From Escherichia coli (GTDB lineage: Bacteria; Pseudomonadota; Gammaproteobacteria; Enterobacterales; Enterobacteriaceae), in the NCBI RefSeq assembly GCF_036503815.1, contig NZ_AP027764.1:2418001-2482000 (forward strand): a DNA stretch of 64,000 nucleotides. The letters are read 5' to 3'. The notes under the pieces are model-generated. The model was not told the origin of the DNA. It did not search any database and saw only the letters and a list, made by a program, of their open reading frames with translations. Positions 33,839-43,093 of the stretch are shown in pieces; the stretch's first letter is position 1; every line of letters begins with the position of its first letter. The position numbers and the translations under genes are program-made.

Positions 33839-35221
33839 TTATCCCACCAGCATCCAGGTCGCCGGAACTGAGGCAATTAACAGCATGCCAATCAGCACCA
33901 TTTCCTGACGATTTAGTACATTATCATGTGTATGCGTTTTACGCGCGTACAGGAAGACCAGTAGCCCTGGCGCATACAGAACGACGGACAACAGCAGATG
34001 CATTGGACCAGAGGCGTACAATAACCATAAGCCATAAATGCAGGCACCGACACCTACCGCTTTATGCAGTGGACGGGTTGCGATTTTCAGCAAGAACGCG
34101 CCGACCAGGAAATAAGGCACCAGAATCATTTCTGAGGCGATGGTCAGCAACGTGTTGTAATCGGAACCGGTAAGCCAGATCAGTACCAGACAAATTTGCA
34201 CGCAGATATTGGTCAGCCACAGTGAGGCGGATGGCGCGGCTTGTGCGTTCTGGCGCGCAAAAATGCGCGGGAATGCTTTATGGGTGGCTGCCAGGAACGG
34301 AACTTCTGCCGCCATGATGGTCCAGCTTAAGTACGCACCGCAAACGGAAACGATCAAACCGGCAGCGATGATGATTTCGCCCCACGGTCCCATCATTTCC
34401 ACCATCAGACCGGCCATTGACGGGTTACGAATTTCAGCCAGTTCAGGACGTGCTACCACGCCCAGCGAAAGCAGCGTTACCAGCAAGTAAACGCCCAGAG
34501 CGGAGAGAACCGCCAGCAGTGTTGCTTTACCTACATCACGTTTATTACGCGCACGCGCCGAAACGACCACAGCACCTTCCACACCAATGAAAACCCACAG
34601 GGTGATCAGCATGGTGTTTTTCACCTGTTCCCATACCGGTACGCCAAGTGCAAGGCCAGTAAAGTCGAGCTTGAAGGTGTCCAGTTTGAACATCATCATC
34701 GCCAGCACAATAAACAGGCCCAGCGGCAACAATTTTGCCAGTGTCGCCACCAGGTTAATGCTGGCAGCGGTTTGTACCCCGCGCAGGATCAAAAAGTGAA
34801 CAATCCACAATAAAGCCGAGGCACCGACGATCGATTGCCAGGTATTGCCATCGCCAAACAGACGCAATTCCGGCGTGTCCGTAAAAAAGCTTAACGCGGA
34901 AAAAACGATCACCAGATAGGAGACGTTGGCGATAACCGCGCACAGCCAGTACCCCCATGCGGAACAAAAGCCGATTAACTCACCAAACCCTTCGCGGGCA
35001 TAGGTAAAGATGCCGCCGTCAAGCTCGGGGCGAATGCGTGTGAGGATCAGCATGGCAAAGGCCAGCAATAAAATGCCAGCACCAGTAATGCTCCAGCCGA
35101 TGAGCAGTGCTGCCGGGCTGGCAACTGCCGCCATATTTTGCGGCAGACTGAAAACACCCGCGCCCAGCATTGAGCTTAATACCAGCGCGGTGAGTGCGCT
35201 CAGTCCCAGTTTCTTTTCCAT
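33839..35221 (-). CDS. ydgI: YdgI, putative arginine:ornithine antiporter (ArcD-like)
   Basis: APC-superfamily amino-acid transporter of 460 residues with about twelve membrane helices, similar to the basic amino acid/polyamine antiporters such as ArcD. The opening LSALTALVLSSMLGAGVFSLPQ carries the GxG motif of the substrate site, and VGVEGAVVVSARA is the family's conserved helix 6 region. Substrate specificity in E. coli is not established. It lies 185 bp downstream of ydgH, with a terminator between, and is probably expressed alone. Confidence 0.9.
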   Translation of the reverse strand: MEKKLGLSALTALVLSSMLGAGVFSLPQNMAAVASPAALLIGWSITGAGILLLAFAMLILTRIRPELDGGIFTYAREGFGELIGFCSAWGYWLCAVIANVSYLVIVFSALSFFTDTPELRLFGDGNTWQSIVGASALLWIVHFLILRGVQTAASINLVATLAKLLPLGLFIVLAMMMFKLDTFKLDFTGLALGVPVWEQVKNTMLITLWVFIGVEGAVVVSARARNKRDVGKATLLAVLSALGVYLLVTLLSLGVVARPELAEIRNPSMAGLMVEMMGPWGEIIIAAGLIVSVCGAYLSWTIMAAEVPFLAATHKAFPRIFARQNAQAAPSASLWLTNICVQICLVLIWLTGSDYNTLLTIASEMILVPYFLVGAFLLKIATRPLHKAVGVGACIYGLWLLYASGPMHLLLSVVLYAPGLLVFLYARKTHTHDNVLNRQEMVLIGMLLIASVPATWMLVG

Positions 35222-35367
35222 CGATATCCAGTGGTTAAAACGTGATTAGAAGAATAAATATTAGGGCAAAACGCATAAAAATGGAGTTTGCCACTGAAGC
35301 GCGGGATTTTACGAAGAGATGTGTCTGCATGCAATGGTCGTGGGGAAATTTGTGACTAAAAATGCGA

Positions 35368-35388
35368 AAGGCGGCATTAAGCCGCCTT
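35368..35388 (-). terminator. Terminator of ydgH
   Basis: AAGGCGGC and GCCGCCTT arms around a five-base loop are followed on the minus strand by TCGCATTTTTAG. The hairpin begins about 19 bases past the ydgH stop. Confidence 0.85.
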
Positions 35389-35406
35389 ATAGTGGTAACT
35401 GAATAG

Positions 35407-36351
35407 TTATTTATACAGATCTGCGCTAACGGTGAGGTTATTACCACGTTCCTGCCACTGGCGGGTGATGTGGTAATACTTAGCGCCTTTCTTCGCGGCA
35501 CGTTTCGCAACCTGATAGGAGACTTCGGTCATGTTGCCATAGTTGCCAGAGAATTTGATGCTGTCGAATGGAACCATCATCGCTGCTGTTACTTTGTTCA
35601 GTTCTTCGACTTTAGTACCATCAGGAAGCGTGACAGTGTAACGCCCGCCTTTTGATGACTGGGTTTCAAAGAAGCGACCAACTTCAGAACTTGGTGATGC
35701 GGTTGTCGCAACCCCTGGGATCTCTACTTTCTTCGCTGCTTCGCCACCCGCAGCCAGAGCTGCACGCCCCGCTTCGGAATCTGCCGGGATCACATCCGGG
35801 CTTTGTACGACGCGTTTCTTAGCATCTTTTTTATAGATGAACGCTGTAATGCGCTGGTTACCGCCCTGGTTAGCATCGATTTGACGAACAATGTAGAAAG
35901 CGTAAGCGCCTTTCGCTTTTGCCGCTTTGGTGATGGCGTCATTGACTTCAGGCTGGCTACGATAGAAGCCCTGAACGGTAACCGTATCAAACGGTTCAAT
36001 CAGAACGGCCTGATCTTTTGGCAGTTCGACAACACCGTTGATAACGCGATTACTTGTTTCTTCGGCTTTTTCAGCATCGGCTTTATAGAGGTCAGCGACC
36101 ACACGCCAGTTACCGCTGTTACCAAAATCAGAAGTGTCGACAACATAAAAAGAGGCGGCACCTTCTTTATCAGCGCGACGAGAAACGGCTTTCACCGCTT
36201 CGCCAATAGCATTAAAACGACCGGTAACCACTACACGGTCAAAAGGTTTAACCGCTGCCGCTTGCTCCGGTGTCAGTTCTGTTGCTGCGTTAACGGAAAA
36301 GGCCGTAGCAGAAAGCAGTGCCGACGCCAGGAGGGTGTTCTTAAGCTTCAT
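35407..36351 (-). CDS. ydgH: YdgH, periplasmic protein with three DUF1471 (YhcN/BhsA) domains
   Basis: Exported 314-residue protein. A signal peptide (MKLKNTLLASALLSATAFSVNA, cleavage at about residue 22) precedes three related DUF1471 modules. Each module ends in a similar strand pair: FYVVDT...VADLYK, FYIVRQ...TAFIYK and YHITRQ...SADLYK. Single-domain relatives (BhsA, McbA, YhcN) are linked to stress and biofilm, but the role of YdgH is unknown. Divergent from pntA across a 520-bp region; terminator downstream. Confidence 0.93.
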   Translation of the reverse strand: MKLKNTLLASALLSATAFSVNAATELTPEQAAAVKPFDRVVVTGRFNAIGEAVKAVSRRADKEGAASFYVVDTSDFGNSGNWRVVADLYKADAEKAEETSNRVINGVVELPKDQAVLIEPFDTVTVQGFYRSQPEVNDAITKAAKAKGAYAFYIVRQIDANQGGNQRITAFIYKKDAKKRVVQSPDVIPADSEAGRAALAAGGEAAKKVEIPGVATTASPSSEVGRFFETQSSKGGRYTVTLPDGTKVEELNKVTAAMMVPFDSIKFSGNYGNMTEVSYQVAKRAAKKGAKYYHITRQWQERGNNLTVSADLYK

Positions 36352-36874
36352 AAAAATAATCCTTCGCCTTGCGCAAACCAGGTACTGGTATTGTTATTAA
36401 CGAGAAACGTGGCTGATTATTGCATTTAAACGGTGTAACTGTCTGCGTCATTTTTCATATCACATTCCTTAAGCCAATTTTAATCCTGTTCAAATGACGG
36501 TCTATGCTTAAAAAACAGCCGTATCAGCATCAATACTACTGAAGCAACTGAATTGTATAAGTTAATTTAATGTTAAGTAATGATTCGTGCCGGGGCGATA
36601 TCACGTTTTACCTGTCCACCGAAGATAATTATCAGTCTTTATCTAGCGTTCTAAGGTGTTTATCCCACTATCACGGCTGAATCGTTAATATTTTGCGAGT
36701 TCACGCCGAAATACTGATTTTTGGCGCTAGATCACAGGCATAATTTTCAGTACGTTATAGGGCGTTTGTTACTAATTTATTTTAACGGAGTAACATTTAG
36801 CTCGTACATGAGCGGCTTGTGTGGATCCTGACACAGGCAAACCATCATCAATAAAACCGATGGAAGGGAATATC
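36352..36874. other. Divergent intergenic region between ydgH and pntA
   Basis: A 523-bp AT-rich stretch with promoters for ydgH (left) and pntAB (right). No gene of normal size. Near pntA it holds structured leader sequence: an inverted repeat GCTC-N6-GAGC (36800-36813), an eight-base hairpin (36815-36838) and a seven-codon open frame (36808-36831), described under findings. Confidence 0.65.
36815..36838 (+). promoter_or_regulatory. Hairpin in the pntA leader
   Basis: GCTTGTGT (36815-36822) pairs with ACACAGGC (36831-36838), with one G-T wobble and an eight-base loop, ending 36 bases before the pntA start. It could influence pntA translation or mRNA stability; no function is known to me. 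Confidence 0.4.
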
Positions 36875-38407
36875 ATGCGAATTGGCATACCAAGAGAACG
36901 GTTAACCAATGAAACCCGTGTTGCAGCAACGCCAAAAACAGTGGAACAGCTGCTGAAACTGGGTTTTACCGTCGCGGTAGAGAGCGGCGCGGGTCAACTG
37001 GCAAGTTTTGACGATAAAGCGTTTGTGCAAGCGGGCGCCGAAATTGTAGAAGGGAATAACGTCTGGCAGTCAGAGATCATTCTGAAGGTCAATGCGCCGT
37101 TAGATGATGAAATTGCGTTACTGAATCCAGGGACAACGCTGGTGAGTTTTATCTGGCCTGCGCAGAATCCGGAATTAATGCAAAAACTTGCGGAACGTAA
37201 CGTGACCGTGATGGCGATGGACTCTGTGCCGCGTATCTCACGCGCACAATCGCTGGACGCACTCAGTTCGATGGCGAACATCGCTGGTTATCGCGCCATT
37301 GTTGAAGCGGCACATGAATTTGGGCGCTTCTTTACCGGGCAAATCACGGCGGCAGGGAAAGTGCCACCGGCAAAAGTGATGGTGATTGGTGCGGGTGTTG
37401 CAGGTCTGGCCGCCATTGGCGCAGCCAATAGTCTCGGCGCGATTGTGCGTGCATTCGACACCCGCCCGGAAGTGAAAGAACAAGTTCAAAGTATGGGCGC
37501 GGAATTCCTCGAGCTGGACTTTAAAGAGGAAGCGGGCAGCGGCGATGGCTATGCCAAAGTGATGTCGGATGCGTTCATCAAAGCGGAAATGGAGCTCTTT
37601 GCCGCCCAGGCAAAAGAGGTCGATATCATTGTCACCACCGCGCTTATTCCAGGCAAACCAGCGCCGAAGCTGATTACCCGTGAAATGGTTGACTCCATGA
37701 AGTCGGGCAGTGTGATTGTCGACCTGGCAGCCCAAAACGGCGGCAACTGTGAATACACCGTACCGGGTGAAATTTTCACTACGGAAAATGGTGTCAAAGT
37801 GATTGGTTATACCGATCTTCCGGGCCGTCTGCCGACGCAATCCTCACAGCTTTACGGCACTAACCTCGTTAATCTGCTGAAACTGTTGTGCAAAGAGAAA
37901 GACGGCAACATCACGGTTGATTTTGATGATGTGGTGATTCGCGGTGTGACCGTGATCCGTGCTGGCGAAATTACCTGGCCGGCACCGCCGATTCAGGTAT
38001 CAGCTCAGCCGCAGGCGGCACAAAAAGCGGCACCGGAAGTGAAAACTGAGGAAAAATGTACCTGCTCACCGTGGCGTAAATACGCGTTGATGGCGCTGGC
38101 AATTATCCTTTTCGGCTGGCTGGCAAGCGTTGCGCCGAAAGAGTTTCTTGGGCACTTCACCGTTTTCGCGCTGGCGTGCGTTGTCGGCTATTACGTGGTG
38201 TGGAATGTTTCGCACGCGCTGCATACACCGTTGATGTCGGTCACCAACGCGATTTCAGGGATTATTGTTGTCGGAGCACTGTTGCAGATTGGCCAGGGCG
38301 GCTGGGTTAGCTTCCTTAGTTTTATCGCGGTGCTTATAGCCAGCATTAATATTTTCGGTGGCTTCACCGTGACTCAGCGCATGCTGAAAATGTTCCGCAA
38401 AAATTAA
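36875..38407 (+). CDS. pntA: NAD(P) transhydrogenase subunit alpha
   Basis: Subunit alpha (510 residues) of the proton-translocating membrane transhydrogenase, which makes NADPH from NADH using the proton gradient. The NAD(H)-binding domain I has the Rossmann motif VIGAGVAGLAAIGAA near residue 170 and TALIPGKPAPKLIT near 265. A linker and four C-terminal transmembrane helices follow. I choose the ATG at 36875 (MRIGIPRERL), preceded by GGAAGGGAA. The track frame is open 18 codons upstream through the leader hairpin and is rejected. pntB follows after ten bases. Confidence 0.98.
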   Translation: MRIGIPRERLTNETRVAATPKTVEQLLKLGFTVAVESGAGQLASFDDKAFVQAGAEIVEGNNVWQSEIILKVNAPLDDEIALLNPGTTLVSFIWPAQNPELMQKLAERNVTVMAMDSVPRISRAQSLDALSSMANIAGYRAIVEAAHEFGRFFTGQITAAGKVPPAKVMVIGAGVAGLAAIGAANSLGAIVRAFDTRPEVKEQVQSMGAEFLELDFKEEAGSGDGYAKVMSDAFIKAEMELFAAQAKEVDIIVTTALIPGKPAPKLITREMVDSMKSGSVIVDLAAQNGGNCEYTVPGEIFTTENGVKVIGYTDLPGRLPTQSSQLYGTNLVNLLKLLCKEKDGNITVDFDDVVIRGVTVIRAGEITWPAPPIQVSAQPQAAQKAAPEVKTEEKCTCSPWRKYALMALAIILFGWLASVAPKEFLGHFTVFALACVVGYYVVWNVSHALHTPLMSVTNAISGIIVVGALLQIGQGGWVSFLSFIAVLIASINIFGGFTVTQRMLKMFRKN

Positions 38408-38417
38408 GGGGTAACAT

Positions 38418-39806
38418 ATGTCTGGAGGATTAGTTACAGCTGCATACATTGTTGCCGCGATCCTGTTTATCTTCAGTCTGGCCGGGCTTTCGAAACATGA
38501 AACGTCTCGCCAGGGTAACAACTTCGGTATCGCCGGGATGGCGATTGCGTTAATCGCAACCATCTTTGGACCGGATACGGGTAATGTTGGCTGGATCTTG
38601 CTGGCGATGGTCATCGGTGGGGCAATTGGTATCCGCCTGGCGAAGAAAGTTGAAATGACCGAAATGCCAGAACTGGTGGCAATCCTGCATAGCTTCGTGG
38701 GTCTGGCAGCAGTACTGGTTGGTTTTAACAGCTATCTGCATCATGACGCGGGAATGGAACCGATTCTGGTCAATATTCACCTGACGGAAGTGTTCCTCGG
38801 TATCTTCATCGGGGCGGTAACGTTCACGGGGTCCGTGGTGGCGTTCGGCAAACTGTGTGGCAAGATTTCGTCTAAACCGTTGATGCTGCCAAACCGTCAC
38901 AAAATGAACCTGGCGGCTCTGGTCGTTTCCTTCCTGCTGCTGATTGTATTTGTTCGCACGGACAGCGTAGGCCTGCAAGTGCTGGCATTGCTGATAATGA
39001 CCGCCATTGCGCTGGTATTTGGCTGGCATTTAGTCGCCTCCATCGGTGGTGCAGATATGCCAGTCGTCGTGTCAATGCTGAACTCATACTCTGGTTGGGC
39101 GGCAGCGGCTGCGGGCTTTATGCTTAGCAACGACCTGCTGATCGTGACCGGCGCGCTGGTCGGTTCTTCGGGGGCAATCCTTTCTTACATTATGTGTAAG
39201 GCGATGAACCGTTCCTTTATCAGCGTTATTGCGGGTGGTTTCGGCACCGATGGCTCTTCTACTGGCGATGATCAGGAAGTGGGCGAGCACCGCGAAATCA
39301 CCGCAGAAGAGACAGCGGAATTACTGAAAAACTCCCATTCAGTGATCATTACTCCGGGGTACGGCATGGCAGTCGCGCAGGCGCAATATCCTGTCGCTGA
39401 AATTACCGAGAAACTGCGCGCTCGTGGTATCAACGTGCGTTTCGGTATCCACCCGGTTGCGGGGCGTTTGCCTGGGCATATGAACGTATTGCTGGCTGAA
39501 GCAAAAGTACCGTATGACATCGTACTGGAAATGGACGAGATCAACGATGACTTCGCTGATACCGATACCGTACTGGTGATTGGTGCTAACGATACGGTTA
39601 ACCCGGCGGCGCAGGATGATCCGAAGAGTCCGATTGCTGGTATGCCTGTGCTGGAAGTGTGGAAAGCGCAGAACGTGATTGTTTTTAAACGTTCGATGAA
39701 CACTGGCTATGCTGGTGTGCAAAACCCGCTGTTCTTCAAGGAAAACACCCACATGCTGTTTGGTGACGCCAAAGCCAGCGTGGATGCAATCCTGAAAGCT
39801 CTGTAA
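38418..39806 (+). CDS. pntB: NAD(P) transhydrogenase subunit beta
   Basis: Subunit beta (462 residues) of the transhydrogenase. About nine transmembrane helices form the proton channel together with PntA. The C-terminal NADP(H)-binding domain III begins near residue 290 with VIITPGYGMAVAQAQ, contains GRLPGHMNVLLAEA, and has the VLVIGANDTVNPAA loop that contacts NADP. It is the second gene of pntAB and ends at a terminator hairpin. Confidence 0.98.
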   Translation: MSGGLVTAAYIVAAILFIFSLAGLSKHETSRQGNNFGIAGMAIALIATIFGPDTGNVGWILLAMVIGGAIGIRLAKKVEMTEMPELVAILHSFVGLAAVLVGFNSYLHHDAGMEPILVNIHLTEVFLGIFIGAVTFTGSVVAFGKLCGKISSKPLMLPNRHKMNLAALVVSFLLLIVFVRTDSVGLQVLALLIMTAIALVFGWHLVASIGGADMPVVVSMLNSYSGWAAAAAGFMLSNDLLIVTGALVGSSGAILSYIMCKAMNRSFISVIAGGFGTDGSSTGDDQEVGEHREITAEETAELLKNSHSVIITPGYGMAVAQAQYPVAEITEKLRARGINVRFGIHPVAGRLPGHMNVLLAEAKVPYDIVLEMDEINDDFADTDTVLVIGANDTVNPAAQDDPKSPIAGMPVLEVWKAQNVIVFKRSMNTGYAGVQNPLFFKENTHMLFGDAKASVDAILKAL

Positions 39807-39810
39807 ACTT

Positions 39811-39836
39811 GACGGCCTCTGCGGAGGCCGTCACTC
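39811..39836 (+). terminator. Terminator of pntAB
   Basis: Nine-base arms GACGGCCTC and GAGGCCGTC around TGCG (39811-39832) are followed by ACTCTTTATT. The hairpin overlaps the stop codon of the convergent tqsA, so it may end transcription in both directions. Confidence 0.85.
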
Positions 39837-40865
39837 TTTATTGAGATCGCTTAACAGAACGGCGATGCTTTGACCTCCCGCTGATTGTTCAAGGGCAATT
39901 TTGACAATAATTGTCAACGGCACGGAAAGCAGCATACCCACCGGTCCTAACAACCATCCCCAAAAAATCAACGACAGAAATACCACCAATGTGGAAAGCC
40001 CCAGCCCACGCCCCATGATCCGCGGCTCCAGAATATTACCGAAGACCAGATTAATCAGCAGATATCCCGCCAGCACCAGCAACGCTTCGTAGAAGCCATT
40101 AAACACCAATACCTGAGCGATAGGGGGGATTGCCGCGAGGACTGAACCAATATTCGGGATGTAATTAAGCGCAAAGGCCAGCAATCCCCAGACAAAAGCG
40201 AAGCGAACATCGAGTGCGGCGAGCATCGCCCAGGCGACCAGGCCGGTGATGATGCTGATGGCTGTTTTCAGCACCAGATAATGAGACACACTGTCAATCG
40301 CACGCTGAATCGCCGCCATCCCTTCAACCGGACGCGCCATCATTTGCTGAAATTTTCCGGGCAATTGTGGCACTTCGAGCAGCATAAACAACACCGTCAG
40401 CAGCAATAAAAATATTGATGACATGGCATTAGATAACTGCGTCAGTAGATTGGTGAGCAAGGTCATCGCTGCGTTCGGGTCAATGTAATGCGCCAGTTGG
40501 TCAACTGAGACATCAATCCCTACGCGTTGCAACAACGGTTCAAGAGCTTGAAGTGGTGTCATAATGGAGTTGCGATATTGCGGCAACGTCCTCGTCAATT
40601 CATTGAGCGCGGACCCCAGATAAGCTAGCAGCAACACCATTGCCATCACGATGATGGTCATCAAAATCGACACCGCCAGTACACGCGGCACTCGCCAGCG
40701 GACCATGTGTTGCACCAGCGGGTTAAGAATAACAGCAATAAATAATGCGAGAATAAACGGCACGATGATCTCGGCGGCAAAACGGATACCACAGAGAATA
40801 ATGACCAGCATTCCCAACATAATGACGATTTTTAGACCATTGAGCGTGATGATCGGCTTTGCCAT
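39831..40865 (-). CDS. tqsA: TqsA (YdgG), AI-2E family membrane exporter
   Basis: Inner-membrane protein of 344 residues in the AI-2E (PerM-like) transporter family, proposed to export the quorum signal autoinducer-2; its loss is reported to affect biofilm formation. About seven to eight hydrophobic helices are visible, with the family segment FVWGLLAFALNYIPNIGSVLAAIPP near residue 230 and LSVPLTIIVKIALE near the end. Divergent from mdtUJI, convergent with pntB. Confidence 0.93.
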   Translation of the reverse strand: MAKPIITLNGLKIVIMLGMLVIILCGIRFAAEIIVPFILALFIAVILNPLVQHMVRWRVPRVLAVSILMTIIVMAMVLLLAYLGSALNELTRTLPQYRNSIMTPLQALEPLLQRVGIDVSVDQLAHYIDPNAAMTLLTNLLTQLSNAMSSIFLLLLTVLFMLLEVPQLPGKFQQMMARPVEGMAAIQRAIDSVSHYLVLKTAISIITGLVAWAMLAALDVRFAFVWGLLAFALNYIPNIGSVLAAIPPIAQVLVFNGFYEALLVLAGYLLINLVFGNILEPRIMGRGLGLSTLVVFLSLIFWGWLLGPVGMLLSVPLTIIVKIALEQSAGGQSIAVLLSDLNKE

Positions 40866-41068
40866 GCTTGTCCCCGTTTTTTCTTTCTTTGCTAATAATA
40901 ATGTCTTTTTCGTTCCGTCATCATAACGAAAATCAATCCGCTCGGGTAAAGAAGTGAAAATATTTTGAGTTAATTCTTAAGCTATGATACAAATCAGGCG
41001 TGTTCAACTACCGAGGACAATTATCATCCGCGATGATGAGAAGCAACACTGCGGATAATTGTAATATT

Positions 41069-41170
41069 ATGGACAATTTGTTCAGGACGTTATTTTCTAC
41101 ATTTACCCATCTTCGTACCTCATCCACTATCTTGCTCGTAGGTGAGCAGCACTGGCGCAACGCGCTTTAG
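41069..41170 (+). CDS. mdtU: MdtU, leader peptide upstream of mdtJI
   Basis: A 33-residue open frame (MDNLFRTLFSTFTH at the start, HWRNAL at the end) lies about 106 bases upstream of mdtJ on the same strand. It corresponds to the reported upstream ORF through which spermidine controls expression of the mdtJI exporter by ribosome stalling and Rho-dependent termination. It is too short for ordinary ORF calling. Its ribosome binding site is weak (GCGGAT). The remaining bases up to mdtJ are leader RNA. Confidence 0.8.
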   Translation: MDNLFRTLFSTFTHLRTSSTILLVGEQHWRNAL

Positions 41171-41276
41171 TCCTTTCTTCTGCCTAACCTTGCGCTATGC
41201 GCGGGGCTTGATCACTTTGCTCTGGTTTCGCTGAATTGAGCGAAAGATAAAATAATTCTCTTGCAGGAGAAGGACG

Positions 41277-41642
41277 ATGTATATTTATTGGATTTTATTA
41301 GGTCTGGCTATTGCTACGGAAATTACCGGCACGCTGTCAATGAAATGGGCGAGCGTCAGTGAGGGTAATGGCGGTTTTATTTTAATGCTGGTGATGATTT
41401 CTCTGTCGTATATATTTCTCTCCTTCGCCGTTAAAAAAATCGCCTTAGGCGTAGCTTATGCGCTGTGGGAAGGTATCGGTATTTTATTGATTACCTTGTT
41501 TAGCGTTTTGTTATTCGATGAAAGTTTATCGCTGATGAAAATTGCCGGGTTAACGACCCTGGTGGCTGGGATTGTATTAATCAAATCAGGTACCCGTAAA
41601 GCGTGTAAACCTGAGCCGGAGGTGAACCATGGCGCAGTTTGA
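41277..41642 (+). CDS. mdtJ: MdtJ, spermidine exporter subunit (SMR family)
   Basis: Small multidrug resistance family protein of 121 residues with four transmembrane helices. It functions as a heterodimer with MdtI to export spermidine. The family glutamate in helix 1 is present (ATEITGTLSMKWA, about Glu15), as is the GVAYALWEGIGI motif near residue 60. The start follows AGGAGAAGG. It overlaps mdtI by 14 bases, so the two subunits are translated in balance. Confidence 0.96.
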   Translation: MYIYWILLGLAIATEITGTLSMKWASVSEGNGGFILMLVMISLSYIFLSFAVKKIALGVAYALWEGIGILLITLFSVLLFDESLSLMKIAGLTTLVAGIVLIKSGTRKACKPEPEVNHGAV

Positions 41643-41958
41643 ATGGGTACACGCCGTCTGGCTGGCATTGGCAATCGTGCTGGAAATCGTTGCTAATGTC
41701 TTTTTGAAATTTTCTGACGGCTTTCGTCGCAAAATCTATGGTTTGCTCTCCCTGGCGGCGGTGCTGGCTGCCTTTAGTGCGCTTTCTCAAGCCGTTAAAG
41801 GGATTGACTTGTCTGTAGCCTATGCATTGTGGGGCGGATTTGGTATTGCCGCCACGTTAGTCGCAGGTTGGGTTTTGTTTGGTCAACGTTTAAATCGCAA
41901 AGGCTGGATTGGTCTGGTCTTGCTGTTGGCTGGAATGATTATGGTGAAGTTTGCCTGA
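41629..41958 (+). CDS. mdtI: MdtI, spermidine exporter subunit (SMR family)
   Basis: SMR-family protein of 109 residues, partner of MdtJ in spermidine export. Four helices are visible, with the essential glutamate in LAIVLEIVANVFLKF (about Glu19) and SVAYALWGGFGI near residue 65. The start lies within the end of mdtJ. SpeG, encoded 16 kb further on, removes the same polyamine by acetylation. Confidence 0.96.
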   Translation: MAQFEWVHAVWLALAIVLEIVANVFLKFSDGFRRKIYGLLSLAAVLAAFSALSQAVKGIDLSVAYALWGGFGIAATLVAGWVLFGQRLNRKGWIGLVLLLAGMIMVKFA

Positions 41959-41964
41959 TGAACA

Positions 41965-41991
41965 CGCTGCCCGTGCTGTCGGGCAGCGTTT
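41965..41991 (+). terminator. Terminator of mdtUJI
   Basis: Nine-base arms CGCTGCCCG and CGGGCAGCG with a six-base loop (41965-41988) are followed by a short TTTG run, seven bases after the mdtI stop and just before the convergent ydgD stop. Confidence 0.8.
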
Positions 41992-41996
41992 GAATG

Positions 41997-42818
41997 CTAT
42001 TTTTGCAAAAGTTGGTCTAGCTTGTCGCGAAAACCAGTGACAGAAATGGCCCGGTTATCGGCACGCCAGCGATCTTTCGCGGCAGGAGCCGAACTTTGTA
42101 CGCCAATTAACTGCCAGCCGTCATCGGTATGCAACATCAGTGGCGAACCGCTATCACCCGGCAAAGTATCGCACTGATGGGACATCACCGACGTTTGCGC
42201 CCAGCCAGTTACTTCGCAATTTTGATGACTGTATAGCGTATCGAGGTGATCTTCAGGATATCCCGCTTGAGTCACTTTTCGACCTGCCGCTTTTAATGCG
42301 GCGGTAAGTGCGGCTTTATCTCCCGCAAATAACGGCAACGGTGTAATGCCAGAAGGGGGATTACGTAGCACAATCAAACCGAAGTCCCACGGCGCAGCTG
42401 CGGGAGGAACAATCCAACCATCCCCATCTGCTTTTAACCGCTTTCCCAGTGTCGGGTCAACGCGGCCTTCTATGTCGTGGATCTCATAGCGCCAAAGCCC
42501 TTTATTTGACACAAAACGCAGCGCCACCGCTTTATCCGCTTTACCCTTTGGCGGCGTCAATAAACAGTGTCCTGCCGTTAATGCCAGATTGGGGGCAATC
42601 AGCGTCGCCGTACATAAATTGCCGCTGGCCGTTTCCAGTTGCCCAACCGCATCCCACGGTGATTGGGTCGTGTCATTCACGGGCACACGATCATCATGAC
42701 CAAAAAACAGGGTGCTGACCTCATCGTTTGCCGATTTGGCAACGTCTGGTTTATCTGCAAACACAAAAGCAGACGTCAAACTAATTGCACCCAACACTAC
42801 AGCAATGGTTGTACGCAT
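41997..42818 (-). CDS. ydgD: YdgD, exported trypsin-like serine protease homologue
   Basis: Putative periplasmic serine endopeptidase of 273 residues, family S1. A signal peptide (MRTTIAVVLGAISLTSAFVFA, cut near residue 21) precedes the protease fold. The catalytic triad is complete: His in LTAGHC, Asp in WDFGLIVL and Ser in LPGDSGSPL. The substrate is unknown. It lies 99 bases downstream of ydgU and reads the same way. Confidence 0.93.
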   Translation of the reverse strand: MRTTIAVVLGAISLTSAFVFADKPDVAKSANDEVSTLFFGHDDRVPVNDTTQSPWDAVGQLETASGNLCTATLIAPNLALTAGHCLLTPPKGKADKAVALRFVSNKGLWRYEIHDIEGRVDPTLGKRLKADGDGWIVPPAAAPWDFGLIVLRNPPSGITPLPLFAGDKAALTAALKAAGRKVTQAGYPEDHLDTLYSHQNCEVTGWAQTSVMSHQCDTLPGDSGSPLMLHTDDGWQLIGVQSSAPAAKDRWRADNRAISVTGFRDKLDQLLQK

Positions 42819-42917
42819 ATCACACTCTGGTGGGTAATTATGATTATTAAAAGCAAACCCTCATAAATACTATAGACGGGACGGGATGAAAGTGGGAGCA
42901 AAATCAGATAACTACGA

Positions 42918-43001
42918 TCAGGAAAGATAAAAACGGGTGGCAATCAGTGCGCATAAAATAAGGATGATAAGAATGAACTCAAAGCGATAACGGCCCACCA
43001 T
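42918..43001 (-). CDS. ydgU: YdgU, 27-residue membrane protein
   Basis: A 27-codon gene starting at the ATG at 43001, with GGAGG five bases upstream. The product (MVGRYRFEFILIILILCALI, ending RFYLS) is a single hydrophobic helix with positive residues at both ends. It matches the small protein YdgU known from K-12, reported as acid-inducible. It follows asr on the same strand after about 90 bases, so read-through from the asr promoter is plausible. Confidence 0.88.
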   Translation of the reverse strand: MVGRYRFEFILIILILCALIATRFYLS

Positions 43002-43093
43002 ACTACCCTCCGCTAAAGGCGGTGCCAAACGTTACCCGCTTAGCACCGTAATTTTCAGGCGCGAGGGGGCGCGCCAGCATTACTGTTGAAAAC

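Noticed and set aside
35803..36429. 208-codon plus-strand frame opposite ydgH
   Set aside because: Phenylalanine/isoleucine-rich antisense reading of the DUF1471 gene, without family features.
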